Shown: one piece after another, positions 25,870 through 35,376 of the stretch
How positions within the stretch are numbered: position 1 is the stretch's first letter
How the letters are laid out: each line of letters starts with the position of its first letter
The notes under the pieces: generated by a model
The model's database searches: none
Told to the model about the DNA's origin: nothing
What the model saw: only the letters and a program-made list of their open reading frames with translations
DNA from: G025836975 sp040391135
GTDB lineage: Bacteria; Pseudomonadota; Gammaproteobacteria; Burkholderiales; Burkholderiaceae_B
DNA length: 64,000 nt
NCBI GenBank assembly: GCA_040391135.1
Contig: JBEBYL010000001.1
Span: 310,001 to 374,000, forward strand
Reading direction: 5' to 3'
Position numbers and translations under genes: made by a program

Positions 25870-27588
25870 TCATTCATTGCATTGTTCCGATGCATGCATT
25901 GCCGCAATATAGCCAAATGTCATGGCGGGGCCGATTTGCGCGCCAGCGCCCGGATATTCCCCGCCAAAGACCGAGTCGATGTCATTTCCGCAGGCATACA
26001 GGCCCGATATAGGAAGACCGCTGCCGTCGAGTACCTGTGCCTGTGCGTTGATCGATAGGCCTACGCTGGTGCCCAATGGGGTGGGGTACACCTTGACGGC
26101 AAAAAAGGGCGCTTTGTTGATTTCGCCCAGACAGGGATTGGGTCGGTGCAGCGAATCTCCGTTGGCGCGTTCGTAAAGAGTGCCGCCTTTGTTGAAATCG
26201 TCATCCACGCCAGAGCGGGCAAAGCCGTTATAGCGTTGCACCGTTTGAATCAATGCGGTGGGGTCCAGATCCAGCTTGCGGGCCAGTTCATCCAGTGTTT
26301 GCGCGGCAATCAGGTAGCCGTTCTTTATATACGGCTGGATGGATAACGCTTGCGGCCTGACCATGCCCATGCCGTACTTCCACAGGAACCGGCGGTCGCA
26401 AATCAGTATGGCGGGTATGGAAGGGACATGTTGGTTGGATTGGTACATCGCCCGTGTGAACTCGTGATAAGACACGGCTTCATTTACAAAGCGCTGGCCG
26501 TCGGTATTGACCGCGATCAGCCCCGGCTTGGGGCGATCCAGCACGATATGGGGATAGACTGCTGTCGATCCATCCCTTCTGCGGGCTATGGAAGAGGGGA
26601 ACCACAAGGCGTTATCCGCATAGCCCTGGCCCATGACGGCGCCGGCCTCCAGCCCCAGCTGCATAGTGCTCCCCTGGCTTTCAGGGCATGCGGGAGTGTA
26701 TTGCGCCGTGGGGCTTGGCAGGTATTTTGCACGCATTTCGGGACTGGCCGGAAAGCCGCCGCCTGCAAGAATGACGCCCTTGCGGGCTTCGATGCGCAAC
26801 AGTTTTCCGCCTTGCCGCAATACGACGCCACGCACTTTCCCACTTACGGCCAGGCTTCGCACATCCGCCTTGAACCGGACATCCACATTTCTATCCAGCA
26901 GGCTTTTATAAAGGCGCGCGGCAAGTGCGTTGCCCAGAACCAGCCGGGTTCCGCGACGATACTTCAGCCGGTCCATAGCGTGGCGTGCCAATAGCTTGAT
27001 GCCTAAGGCCATGGCACCCATGGATTTGACGCCCTTCAACAGTAATGCAGCTTCGCCGCGAGTCAGCATCATGCCGCCGAAAATCGTCAATTCAGGTATG
27101 GGGGAGCGCAGCTTCTCGAAATCCTTGCCCAATAACCGGCCATCGAACTCCAGCGGTTCCAATGGACGCCCGCCGGTCCCCGCGCCGGCAACGTCCTGGC
27201 GATAATCGGGCATTGTCGGATAAGCCTTGAAACGCACCCGCGAGTGATCCTCAAGAAACTGCACCATTTTTGGGCCTTGCTCGACGAAGGCAAGCCTTAG
27301 CGCTCTATCCGAGCGGTCGCCTACCAACTCATCCAGATACTGATTGGCGCTTTGGGCGTCGCCGGTCATGCCCAACTTGCGCATATGCGGATTGTCGGGT
27401 ATCCAGGTAGTGCCGGAAGAGAATGCGGTTGTTCCCCCGATAACGTCGCTTTTTTCCAGCAGCAATATTTTCAGGCCTTGCGCCGCGGCAACCAGCGCCG
27501 CGGTCATGCCGCCAGCGCCGCCCCCTAGAACGATAAGATCAAAATGATCGTCCCATTGCTCGTCCAAGCTCATTGTCGTATCGGACAT
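25870..27588 (-). CDS. FAD-dependent oxidoreductase, 3-ketosteroid dehydrogenase / fumarate reductase type
   Basis: A 572-residue flavoprotein. The FAD motif Gly-Gly-Gly-Ala-Gly-Gly is at about 22-27, followed by LLEKSDVIGGTTAFSSGTTWIP, a hallmark of the KstD/flavocytochrome-c group. The C-terminal GLYACGND and GGEYPGAGAQIGPAMTFG motifs complete the FAD_binding_2 pattern. Such enzymes introduce or reduce a C=C bond next to a carbonyl in ring ketones or enoates. The start at 27588, 16 bp after the SDR stop, is preferred over one at 27642 that would overlap the SDR by 38 bases. Its neighbours suggest dehydrogenation of a cyclic or branched ketone. Confidence 0.88.
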   Translation of the reverse strand: MSDTTMSLDEQWDDHFDLIVLGGGAGGMTAALVAAAQGLKILLLEKSDVIGGTTAFSSGTTWIPDNPHMRKLGMTGDAQSANQYLDELVGDRSDRALRLAFVEQGPKMVQFLEDHSRVRFKAYPTMPDYRQDVAGAGTGGRPLEPLEFDGRLLGKDFEKLRSPIPELTIFGGMMLTRGEAALLLKGVKSMGAMALGIKLLARHAMDRLKYRRGTRLVLGNALAARLYKSLLDRNVDVRFKADVRSLAVSGKVRGVVLRQGGKLLRIEARKGVILAGGGFPASPEMRAKYLPSPTAQYTPACPESQGSTMQLGLEAGAVMGQGYADNALWFPSSIARRRDGSTAVYPHIVLDRPKPGLIAVNTDGQRFVNEAVSYHEFTRAMYQSNQHVPSIPAILICDRRFLWKYGMGMVRPQALSIQPYIKNGYLIAAQTLDELARKLDLDPTALIQTVQRYNGFARSGVDDDFNKGGTLYERANGDSLHRPNPCLGEINKAPFFAVKVYPTPLGTSVGLSINAQAQVLDGSGLPISGLYACGNDIDSVFGGEYPGAGAQIGPAMTFGYIAAMHASEQCNE

Positions 27589-27604
27589 AGTTGCGTTCCG
27601 CTGT

Positions 27605-28318
27605 TCAAACCATCCCGCCGTTGGGTTGATACACTTGGCCATGTACCCAGGATGCGCGTTCGGATGCCAGAAATCCCACTACTTCGGCGATCTCCGAGGG
27701 CTGGCCGATACGGTTGAACGGGCTTAGCGCCGCTGAGCGCTGCTTGGCCTCATCTGTTTTTCCCGCATTGAAGAGGTCGGTTTCGACAGGGCCTGGCGCG
27801 ACCGCATTGACTCGGATGCTACGGGCCGCAAGCTCTTTGGCCATGGAGCGGATAAGGCTTTCCACGGCAGCCTTCGATGCCGTGTAGGGGCCGCCGCCCG
27901 GCACGGCATGTCGGACCATGGATGTGGTGATGGCGATGATGCTGCCGCCATCGCGGGTTTGGCGTGCCGCTTCGGCCAAGATGTTGAAGGCGCCGAACAG
28001 GTTGACCTCCATCAGCTCACGAAACGAAGCTGGGTCGAATTGACCGACAGCAGCCGGCGGAACGTTGATGCCCGCGTTGGCAACCACGCAGTCCGGCATG
28101 GACCCGAAGTCCCGTTCCACATTCTTGAATATCTGCGCTACGGATTGCGGATCGCGTACGTCGGCCTTATAGGACCTGAGGCTTTCCGAAGCGCTTGCCG
28201 CAGGCGCAGCCGATACATAGGTCCATGCGATATTGAATCCATCTTTAGCCAAGCGATCTGCACAGGCGGCGCCGATACCCCGGGAGCCGCCGAATATCAA
28301 GGCTATTTTCTTGTTCAT
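27605..28318 (-). CDS. Short-chain dehydrogenase/reductase (SDR)
   Basis: A 237-residue classical SDR: the cofactor loop Gly-Gly-Ser-Arg-Gly-Ile-Gly (about 9-15), VANAGINVP, and catalytic Tyr/Lys in PYTASKAAVE. The Arg in the cofactor loop suggests NADP(H). The ATG at 28318 begins at the first beta strand but lacks a clear ribosome site; a TTG at 28378 is the only longer option. It probably oxidises an alcohol to the ketone used by the flavoprotein, or the reverse. Confidence 0.9.
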   Translation of the reverse strand: MNKKIALIFGGSRGIGAACADRLAKDGFNIAWTYVSAAPAASASESLRSYKADVRDPQSVAQIFKNVERDFGSMPDCVVANAGINVPPAAVGQFDPASFRELMEVNLFGAFNILAEAARQTRDGGSIIAITTSMVRHAVPGGGPYTASKAAVESLIRSMAKELAARSIRVNAVAPGPVETDLFNAGKTDEAKQRSAALSPFNRIGQPSEIAEVVGFLASERASWVHGQVYQPNGGMV

Positions 28319-28393
28319 AATAGATAATTTTTGAATAGGCTGTATGGAAGGCTTGGCCTTGCGGTTTACGCGAATCAATGGCCAGGCGGCGTA

Positions 28394-28804
28394 TCAGAGA
28401 CAGGGCTCCTCATCTGTCGGCGGACTGGTAATCACCAGAAATACCAGCGTATCGGTACCTGTGCAATGAAATTCATGCACCACACCAGGCGGAATGAAGG
28501 TTACGTCGTTGGACCGTACCAGGCGCCGCTCCCCGTCGACGATCAGCACGCCTTCACCGCTTAACACATGATAGATTTGCTCCTGGACCTTATGCACATG
28601 GCTCTCGACATGAGCGCCGGGCTCATAACAAGAGATGCGGTGGTCGAAGAAACGGCTGCCCGCATTTTCGGGCGTGACAATGGCTTTGGACAATGCCTGG
28701 TTGAAGTGACCGGGATACTGCGTCCAAAACAGTTCGCCTAGATTGCGGGTGATGGCGCCGGTTGTTGCCGAGGATTGTCCCGCCTTACTTGCAGTATTAC
28801 CCAT
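28394..28804 (-). CDS. Small cupin-domain protein
   Basis: A 136-residue single cupin. The metal motif is visible as HVESHVHKVQEQIYHVLSG followed by IPPGVVHEFH, giving the usual three His and one Glu. The ATG at 28804 directly follows the strong ribosome site AAGGAGCAGCA; longer in-frame starts would place that site inside the gene. Single cupins in catabolic operons often act as dioxygenases, isomerases or substrate-binding regulators. Which applies here is not clear. Confidence 0.85.
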   Translation of the reverse strand: MGNTASKAGQSSATTGAITRNLGELFWTQYPGHFNQALSKAIVTPENAGSRFFDHRISCYEPGAHVESHVHKVQEQIYHVLSGEGVLIVDGERRLVRSNDVTFIPPGVVHEFHCTGTDTLVFLVITSPPTDEEPCL

Positions 28805-28836
28805 TGCTGCTCCTTGAGTTGTTTTCATATGCCCGC

Positions 28837-30615
28837 TCAGGCGATGTACGGTTTGCCAAATAAAGGCTCGGGACGCGCCAGTGGCGGCAGCTGCCATGTA
28901 CCTGTCGATGGGGGGCGAACATTGGCATCGACGTGTACGTCGATGACGCAGGGGCGGCGGTTCTTCAACGCTGTTTCAATAGCGCCGCGCAGCTCGTGGG
29001 GGCGAGTGACCGTCATGCCGTCGGCGCCGCAGGCCCGCGCCCAGGCGGCAAAGTCGGGGTTGTAGGATTCTCCTGTCTTCCCGTTATAGAAGGCCGTGCC
29101 TATCTCGCGGCCGTCGAACAGTCCGTATTGGAGATCGCGGATCGCGCCCCAGGCGAAGTTGTTCCAGACGATCCAGACCACGGGCAAGTTGTATTCCACA
29201 GCTGTGCAAAGCACGTAAGGCGTCATGGTGAAGCCGCCGTCTCCAACCACCGCAACGCAGGGGCGATCAGGGGCGGCGAGTTGTGCGCCCAATATGCCGC
29301 ATACGCCAAAGCCCATGGACGAATAACCCCAGCTGTTCAGCATGCTCTGGGCGCGCTTGGCTTTCCAGAACTGCATGAACCAGTTGTGATGCACGCCCGA
29401 ATCAAGGGCAAGAATTACGTCGTCCGGCAGCATGTCTTGCACCGCGCCAACAACGAATTCTGGACGAAGGGGACTGGTGGAGTCTTCGAAATGGGGTAGG
29501 ACGAACGAATTCCATTCCCGGTGCCAGCCATTGACTTCGTCGCGCCATTCGCCATATCTGGATGCTTCGATCTCCTTGTGCGATGGAAGCTCGCCGAGCA
29601 TCTGTTGCATGAAAACCTTGGCATCGGCGATGATGCCGATGGTGGGTGGATAATTGCGGCCCAGCTCGGCGGGATCGATATCCACATGGACCAGCTTGGT
29701 CTTGGGGAAATTCCACGAATAACCCGCATGCCAGGTCGACGACGAGCGGTCATCGAAACGGGTGCCGACCGTAATCACCAAGTCGGAGTACCGGCCAGCC
29801 TGGTTGGCCGGGTAGGCGCCGTTGCGGCCAATGAAGCCCAGGGCCAGGGGATCGTCCATGGGAACACAACCCATGCCGTTGGGCGAGGTTATGACGGGAA
29901 TGCCCAGGCGTTGCGAAAACTCGGTTAGCTCGGGGCCTGCCTCGGCCAGGGTGGCCCCATGGCCTATGAACAGTACAGGCCGGCGGGATGCGGCCAACAG
30001 CTTCAGTACCGCATCAATGTCTGCCGCGGCCGCACCGGGCTTTGGCCTCTTGTCCAGATGGGAAGGCGGCGGCATTTGCACGTCCGCTTCTTCCTGGAAA
30101 ACGTTGTAGGGAATATCCAGGTTCACAGGGCCGGGGCGGCCGGTAACCATTGTATCCATGGCCTGCCGCAAGGCCAGTGGCAGCATATCGACTCGTGACG
30201 GCTGGAAGGAGCGCTTGACGACGGGCCGCATCACGGCGGCGAAATCGGCTTGGTTGTGCGCATACAGCTCCTGGAACGGCGCGCGGTTGTGTTGCGACGT
30301 CGGCACATTGGCGGTGATCGCCAGGAAGGTCGACGAATCGGATAGGGCTGTGGCCAGGGACATGACCATGTTCGCCGAGCCGGGTCCCGTGGATGTCAGT
30401 GTGGCTACAGGGCGGTGCTTGACGCGGTAGTAGGCGTCCGCCATATGGCCGGCGCATTGCTCGTGGCGAGGCGATATCAGTTTGATCTTATCGCGTACGC
30501 CGTGCAGCGCGTCGAGTATGCCTACGTTGCCGTGGCCGCAAATGCCGAAAACATAGGGCACTTTCTCTTGTACTAGATACTCGGCAATGATTTCGCCGCC
30601 TTTCATCTTGGACAT
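28837..30615 (-). CDS. Thiamine-diphosphate-dependent enzyme, acetolactate-synthase-like
   Basis: A 592-residue three-domain ThDP enzyme. The catalytic Glu that activates the cofactor is Glu52 (PRHEQCAGHMADAYYRV). The central domain carries the RRPVLFIGHGATL segment, and the C-terminal domain the ThDP/Mg motif Gly-Asp-Gly-Gly ending in Asn-Asn (VVGDGGFTMTP to IVWNN). Family members decarboxylate, ligate or cleave 2-oxoacids and 1,2-diketones. Biosynthetic acetolactate synthase is unlikely, because no small regulatory subunit follows and the gene sits among catabolic genes. Its aldehyde product could go to the aldehyde dehydrogenase 29 bp upstream. Confidence 0.88.
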   Translation of the reverse strand: MSKMKGGEIIAEYLVQEKVPYVFGICGHGNVGILDALHGVRDKIKLISPRHEQCAGHMADAYYRVKHRPVATLTSTGPGSANMVMSLATALSDSSTFLAITANVPTSQHNRAPFQELYAHNQADFAAVMRPVVKRSFQPSRVDMLPLALRQAMDTMVTGRPGPVNLDIPYNVFQEEADVQMPPPSHLDKRPKPGAAAADIDAVLKLLAASRRPVLFIGHGATLAEAGPELTEFSQRLGIPVITSPNGMGCVPMDDPLALGFIGRNGAYPANQAGRYSDLVITVGTRFDDRSSSTWHAGYSWNFPKTKLVHVDIDPAELGRNYPPTIGIIADAKVFMQQMLGELPSHKEIEASRYGEWRDEVNGWHREWNSFVLPHFEDSTSPLRPEFVVGAVQDMLPDDVILALDSGVHHNWFMQFWKAKRAQSMLNSWGYSSMGFGVCGILGAQLAAPDRPCVAVVGDGGFTMTPYVLCTAVEYNLPVVWIVWNNFAWGAIRDLQYGLFDGREIGTAFYNGKTGESYNPDFAAWARACGADGMTVTRPHELRGAIETALKNRRPCVIDVHVDANVRPPSTGTWQLPPLARPEPLFGKPYIA

Positions 30616-30644
30616 GCTTTCTACTCCTTCAAATCCTGAACGGC

Positions 30645-32078
30645 CTAAGCCAGTAAAGTCACCATGCGCTCTTCGCTCATTTCGCGTATGGCATAGCGCG
30701 GACCCTCGCGGCCGAAGCCGCTGTCCTTCGACCCGCCATAGGGCATGACATCGACGCGCGAGCTCGAGGTTTCATTAATGTGGACCCCGCCCACCTCCAG
30801 TTTGCGGACGGCCTGCAACGCATCGTCCAGGCGGTTGGTAAACAAACCCGTGGCCAGGCCAAATGGGGTGGCATTCACCCGGTCGATAGCTTCTTGCAGT
30901 GTATCGAAAGGAATGATGGACATCACTGGTCCGAAAATCTCTTTGCAACTGGCCGGCGTGGCCGGATCCACATCGGCCAGAAGAGTGGGGGGCACCACGG
31001 TGCCTTCCCGCCGATTTCCCGTCAAGCGCCTGGCACCTTCCGCAACTGCGGCGTTGATCCATTTTTCAATCCGCTCCGCCGCAGCCAGGCTGATGACGGG
31101 ACCGACTATGGTTTTTGGGTCTGCTGGATCGCCGTACTCCAGGGCGGAAACCATCCCGGACAATCGCTCTTCGACTTTTTTGACGATAGATCGGTGTACC
31201 AGCAAATTTTGTATAGAGGTGCAAACCTGCCCCGCCTTGCGGAAGCCCGCATTGACAATTTTTGGCAGGGCCGTGTCCAGATTGGCGTCATCGGCCAGGA
31301 TCGTGAATGCGATGCTGCCTAGCTCCATTTGCGTGCGGCGCAAGCCCGCTCCGTGCTGGATGTGGCGGCCGACCTCGGTACTGCCGGTAAAAGCATAGAA
31401 GCGGATGTCGGGCTCGTCCAGCAGCCATTGGGCGACCTGGGCATCGCCGTGTAGAACGGCGATCAGATCACTGGGAAGCCCCGCCTCCAGCAAGGCTTCT
31501 GCCATGATGATGGAGGGCGTCGGTGTGTGCGCGGAGGGTTTGAGCACTATGGCGTTCCCCGCCGCCAGGGCTGGCGCGACTTTGTGGGCGACGGTATTGA
31601 GCGGGGCATTGAATGGCGTTATTGCGCATACTACGCCCAATGGAACGCGCAGGGTAAAGCCGATGCGGCCGGTCTGGTTGGGAGCGCCCTCGACAGGGAT
31701 CACTTCGCCTGTCAGGTTGCGCGCCTCTTCCGCGGACAAACGGAAGGTCTGGATGCATCTGCTCAGCTCTCCTTCCGAGTCGGGTCGAGTAAAACCTACT
31801 TCCGCGATGAGCGCACTGACTATTTGCTCTTTTCGCTGTTCCAGGATGCCGGCGGCGCGATCAAGAATTGCCCCCCGCTCGCAAGCTGTCAATGCGCTGG
31901 CCTGGAAAGCCTGTTTTGTGGCGCCGACCGCGGCGCGAACTTGATCATGACTTGGTAAATGCAACGTGGCGCAAGGCGCTAAGGTGTATTTATTCAATAC
32001 AGGTTTGATCTCTACACCTTCCTGCCATTGGCCATTGATGAGTAACCGGCAGTCGGGCACTTCTGGATTCTTGCTCAT
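30645..32078 (-). CDS. Aldehyde dehydrogenase
   Basis: A 477-residue NAD(P)-dependent enzyme. Catalytic Cys286 (GQVCTSIQ), general base Glu252 (MELGSIA), the oxyanion Asn157 (TPFNAPL) and the GSTEVG cofactor turn (232-237) are all present. It oxidises an aldehyde to the acid. It stands between the Bug gene and the ThDP enzyme with gaps of 25 and 29 bp, and is expected to clear the aldehyde formed by the latter. Semialdehyde substrates are common for relatives of this length. Confidence 0.92.
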   Translation of the reverse strand: MSKNPEVPDCRLLINGQWQEGVEIKPVLNKYTLAPCATLHLPSHDQVRAAVGATKQAFQASALTACERGAILDRAAGILEQRKEQIVSALIAEVGFTRPDSEGELSRCIQTFRLSAEEARNLTGEVIPVEGAPNQTGRIGFTLRVPLGVVCAITPFNAPLNTVAHKVAPALAAGNAIVLKPSAHTPTPSIIMAEALLEAGLPSDLIAVLHGDAQVAQWLLDEPDIRFYAFTGSTEVGRHIQHGAGLRRTQMELGSIAFTILADDANLDTALPKIVNAGFRKAGQVCTSIQNLLVHRSIVKKVEERLSGMVSALEYGDPADPKTIVGPVISLAAAERIEKWINAAVAEGARRLTGNRREGTVVPPTLLADVDPATPASCKEIFGPVMSIIPFDTLQEAIDRVNATPFGLATGLFTNRLDDALQAVRKLEVGGVHINETSSSRVDVMPYGGSKDSGFGREGPRYAIREMSEERMVTLLA

Positions 32079-32103
32079 GTGCTACAAGTCCTACGTTAGT
32101 TGC

Positions 32104-33075
32104 TTAGTCCAATTGAATTTGGGCGGCCTTGATGACGTCGCTCCAGCGCCGCGCTTCCATTTTGTTGCGCGCGATGGCCTCTTCCTGGGGGCTGGTTACC
32201 GCATCAACACCCAGCGCCTTCAACCGCTGGATGAATGCCGGGGCTTTCACTACTTCGTTTATGTCGGAATTCAGCTTTTTCTGAATATCGTCAGGCACTT
32301 CTTTAGATACGGAAATCGTGTACCACAGGGTCATGAAGTAGTCAGGCACGCCAGCTTCGGACACTGTCGGCAGGTCGGGGAACGCGGGAGAACGCTCCTT
32401 GCCCGTGATGGCCAATGCCCGGGCGCGTCCCGATCCGATAGCCTGGGTTGCGGTCACACCGGTTTCGAAATTCAAGTCCACCTGGCCTCCAAGCAGCGCC
32501 GTAAGCGCGGGCGCACCGCCCCGAAAAGGGATGGCGGTGATATCTACCTTGGCGATATGCTTGAATAACTCGGCGGCCATATGGGTGCCCGAGCCTACAC
32601 CGGCGGAACCGTAGTTCAACTTGCCGGGATGGGCGCGCGCCTCGTCTAAAAGGTCCTTGACTGTCTTGAAGGGAGAGTCAGCAGGGACGATAAGGACGTT
32701 GGGCGCCTCGGCGAACATGGCGACCGGCACCAGATCGGTGGCGGGATCGTATTTAAGATTCTTGTACATGGAGAAGGCGCCGTTGTGCGAGATGGTTCCC
32801 AGCATCAACGTATAGCCGTTGGCCGGCTGGCTTAGCAAGTAATCGGCGCCAATGTGGCCGCCCGCTCCGCTGCGATTTTCGATTACGACTGGTTGGCCGT
32901 AGCGTGTGGTCAAACCATCCGCCACCAGGCGCGACAGCACATCCGCGGATCCGCCGGCCGGATAGGGAACCACCAGGGTAATGGGGCGATCGGGATAAGC
33001 TGCGTGCGCGGAAGCGGTAAAGGCGAGCATTGCAGCTACGGTCGCGCAAGCTAGCGGCTTGATGAATTTCAGCAT
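32104..33075 (-). CDS. Bug-family solute-binding protein, copy 5
   Basis: A 323-residue protein with signal peptide to about residue 25 (FTASAHA), then AYPDRPITLVVPYPAGGSADVLSR, IENRSGAGGHIG and ANGYTLMLG. It is 20 bp downstream of another Bug gene in the same operon, so two different binding proteins are made from one transcript. Either they bind different members of one compound family or one arose by recent duplication; the sequences differ enough to favour the first. The ATG at 33075 gives a proper leader. Confidence 0.92.
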   Translation of the reverse strand: MLKFIKPLACATVAAMLAFTASAHAAYPDRPITLVVPYPAGGSADVLSRLVADGLTTRYGQPVVIENRSGAGGHIGADYLLSQPANGYTLMLGTISHNGAFSMYKNLKYDPATDLVPVAMFAEAPNVLIVPADSPFKTVKDLLDEARAHPGKLNYGSAGVGSGTHMAAELFKHIAKVDITAIPFRGGAPALTALLGGQVDLNFETGVTATQAIGSGRARALAITGKERSPAFPDLPTVSEAGVPDYFMTLWYTISVSKEVPDDIQKKLNSDINEVVKAPAFIQRLKALGVDAVTSPQEEAIARNKMEARRWSDVIKAAQIQLD

Positions 33076-33095
33076 TTGGATATTCTCCAGTGCTC

Positions 33096-34088
33096 TTAGT
33101 CGAGCTTGATATTCGAGGATTCGATGACTTTGGTCCATTTTTCGGTTTCACTGATGAACATATCGCTGGCTTGCTGCGGGGTGTTTGCGACCAGCGTTAC
33201 GCCCAGATCAAGCAGCTTGGCCCTCATCTGCGGGGTTGACATGAGCGAGCGCAAATCAGCGGAAACCTTTTCGACGATGGGTTTGGGTACATCCTTGTCC
33301 ATTGCCACTGAGAACCACGATTCAGCGTCGTAGCCGGGAATGCCGGATTCGGCAATGGTGGGAACCTGGGGAATCAATGGGTGGCGATTCTTGCTTGTGA
33401 TTGCCAGGATGCGCAGCTTGCCGCTCTTTACGTGCGGATAGCCGGTGGGAAGGTTATCGAACATGACGTCAACCCGTCCGGCGATCAAGTCGACCAAGGC
33501 CGGCCCGCTGCCCTTGTAGGCGATGTAGCTCAATTTTGACCCGCTAAGCTGCTCGTACAAGGCGGTGACCATGTGAACGGAGGAACCCGGACCCGCCGTG
33601 GCATAGTTCAGTTCGCCTGGATGCGATTTTTCATAGGCAAGAACATCCTGGAAAGATTTGAAGCGAGAGTCGGCTGGTACCAGCACGATGTTGGGCGACG
33701 CGCCCAGTACGGTAACGGCTTGCAAATCCTTTTCCGGCTCATAGGAAAGCTTGCTGTAGATTTTATAAGCGGCATGGATGCCGATCGTACCCAGCAGCAT
33801 TGTGTATCCATCGGGGTCCGCCTTGGATACTTGTTGCGCGCCGATGTGGCCGCTGGCGCCGGCCCGGTTCTCGATGACTACCGGCTGGCCATACTTTTTA
33901 CTGAGTTCGTCGGCCGTTATGCGGCCCAGAAGATCCGTAATGCCGCCCGGCGCAAAGGGCACGATCATCCTCATGGGTTTGCTTGGAAAGTTGCTCAGAT
34001 CGGATGCGCCGGCGGCATATGCGCCTTCCAGGGTCAGCATGGCAAGCATGGCGCTGATCCAAATCCGGACGTTAAATACACGTTTCAT
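33096..34088 (-). CDS. Bug-family solute-binding protein, copy 6
   Basis: A 330-residue protein with signal peptide to about residue 25 (LTLEGAYA), then NFPSKPMRMIVPF and the loop Ala-Pro-Gly-Gly-Ile-Thr-Asp. IENRAGASGHIG and PDGYTMLLG follow. It is the first gene of the nine-gene minus-strand operon that runs to 24221, and it is divergent from a LysR gene. The ATG at 34088 is used; the in-frame start at 34184 would lie in the promoter region. Confidence 0.92.
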   Translation of the reverse strand: MKRVFNVRIWISAMLAMLTLEGAYAAGASDLSNFPSKPMRMIVPFAPGGITDLLGRITADELSKKYGQPVVIENRAGASGHIGAQQVSKADPDGYTMLLGTIGIHAAYKIYSKLSYEPEKDLQAVTVLGASPNIVLVPADSRFKSFQDVLAYEKSHPGELNYATAGPGSSVHMVTALYEQLSGSKLSYIAYKGSGPALVDLIAGRVDVMFDNLPTGYPHVKSGKLRILAITSKNRHPLIPQVPTIAESGIPGYDAESWFSVAMDKDVPKPIVEKVSADLRSLMSTPQMRAKLLDLGVTLVANTPQQASDMFISETEKWTKVIESSNIKLD

Positions 34089-34225
34089 CTGATGTCTCCG
34101 ATGTGGATGTGTTATTGGTATGTTGTTGTTTATGGAATTGCTATTACGCATTCGCACTACAGCGCAGCTGTGACGTGGAGGCATTGTAGGAAGACGATGC
34201 AGAGAGGAAAAATACTGTTTTCCGT

Positions 34226-34254
34226 GGGGGGGTATAAGCGTAAGATATAGCCCC
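34226..34254. promoter_or_regulatory. Imperfect inverted repeat in the LysR / Bug divergent gap
   Basis: GGGGTATA (34229-34236) and TATAGCCCC (34246-34254) form an imperfect inverted repeat with one extra base, about 22-50 bp before the LysR start. The position suits a LysR autoregulatory site. The core TATA...TATA does not match T-N11-A exactly, so confidence is low. Confidence 0.3.
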
Positions 34255-34276
34255 TTGACCCTGACTGAGCGTTGCC

Positions 34277-35215
34277 ATGGATCTTCGTCAACTTCACTAT
34301 TTCACTGTTATCGTCGAAAGCGGCAGCATGGCCAAGGCGTCGCGTCAGTTGTATATTGCGCAGCCTTCGCTCAGCCAGCAGGTCGCCAAGCTTGAGGACG
34401 AAGTCGGCAAACAACTATTGAACCGCTCGTCGAAAGGCGTAACGCCCACGGAAAACGGCTTGGCGCTTTATCACCAGGCCCGTTTCATCCTGCGGCAGGT
34501 AGATCAGGCACTTACCATCGCTCGCCGGGATTCGGCGGAGGTGCATGGCATGACCTCCCTGGGTTTGCCGGCAACCACGGTGATGGCCATGGGTGTCCCG
34601 CTGGTACGGCGGCTACGCGAGCGCTATCCAAATATCCTGTTGAACGTGGTCGAAGGAATGAGCGGTCATCTTGCCAAGATGCTGCGGGCCGGCGAACTGG
34701 ATATGGCAATCTTGTTCAGCCCCGATGCCGCACCGGATCTTCTTGCGATCCCGCTGCTTGAAGAGGATTTGTTCGTTTTGTTGCCCAAGTCCAGCCCTTT
34801 GGTCGAACCGGACCGCACCAGCCTGACCTTGGCTGAAACGGCACAATTGCCTTTGATCCTGCCTACCGGAACACATGGTCTGCGGCGGCGCATTTCGGCC
34901 GAGTTCGAGCGGCGGAACCTGCTGGCCAAAATCGTTGTTGAGATCGATTCACTTTCGCTTCTCATGCGATGCGTCTACGAAGGAATGGGCGCCACCATCA
35001 AGCCCTTCGCTGCTTTGAACCATGAAATCGACAGCGGCAATCAGTGGCGGGCGCTATCCATATCAGATACCCGCATCAGTCGACGAAACTATCTGTATAC
35101 AGCGCCTGTTGCCATGCTATCGCCAGCGGCGTCCCTGGTGGCGACCGAAGTTCAGAATATGGTCCGTTCCCTGGCCAGTTCGGGTGCCTGGCCTGCGGTC
35201 AGGCTGTTGGATTGA
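34277..35215 (+). CDS. LysR-type transcriptional regulator 3
   Basis: A 312-residue regulator with the N-terminal winged helix (SMAKASRQLYIAQPSLSQQVAKLEDEVG) and an effector domain. It sits between the nine-gene minus-strand operon and the plus-strand binding-protein/Bug/SDR set, in the ideal place to control both. It resembles the nitrogen-assimilation/CbbR-like branch in domain layout, but no closer assignment is possible by eye. Confidence 0.93.
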   Translation: MDLRQLHYFTVIVESGSMAKASRQLYIAQPSLSQQVAKLEDEVGKQLLNRSSKGVTPTENGLALYHQARFILRQVDQALTIARRDSAEVHGMTSLGLPATTVMAMGVPLVRRLRERYPNILLNVVEGMSGHLAKMLRAGELDMAILFSPDAAPDLLAIPLLEEDLFVLLPKSSPLVEPDRTSLTLAETAQLPLILPTGTHGLRRRISAEFERRNLLAKIVVEIDSLSLLMRCVYEGMGATIKPFAALNHEIDSGNQWRALSISDTRISRRNYLYTAPVAMLSPAASLVATEVQNMVRSLASSGAWPAVRLLD

Positions 35216-35262
35216 CAAGGCGCTCAGTTTTCGTGGGCAAATTTCAGACTATAGGCTGAGCA

Positions 35263-35274
35263 TATACATGTATA
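35263..35274. promoter_or_regulatory. TATACATGTATA palindrome upstream of the second leaderless binding protein
   Basis: A perfect 12-bp palindrome lies in the 161-bp gap between the LysR gene and the binding-protein gene at 35377, about 100 bp before its ATG. It may be an operator for LysR 3 or another dimeric regulator. No copy of the same palindrome was seen in the 34089-34276 gap. Confidence 0.4.
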
Positions 35275-35376
35275 GGAAAACGGTACTTCTCACATAGATT
35301 ACGCATGGCTAGAATTCATCGCTATCCGGGGCAAAGACACCACGCAAGCCCCGTCGATAGGAGATGACAGAATTCC

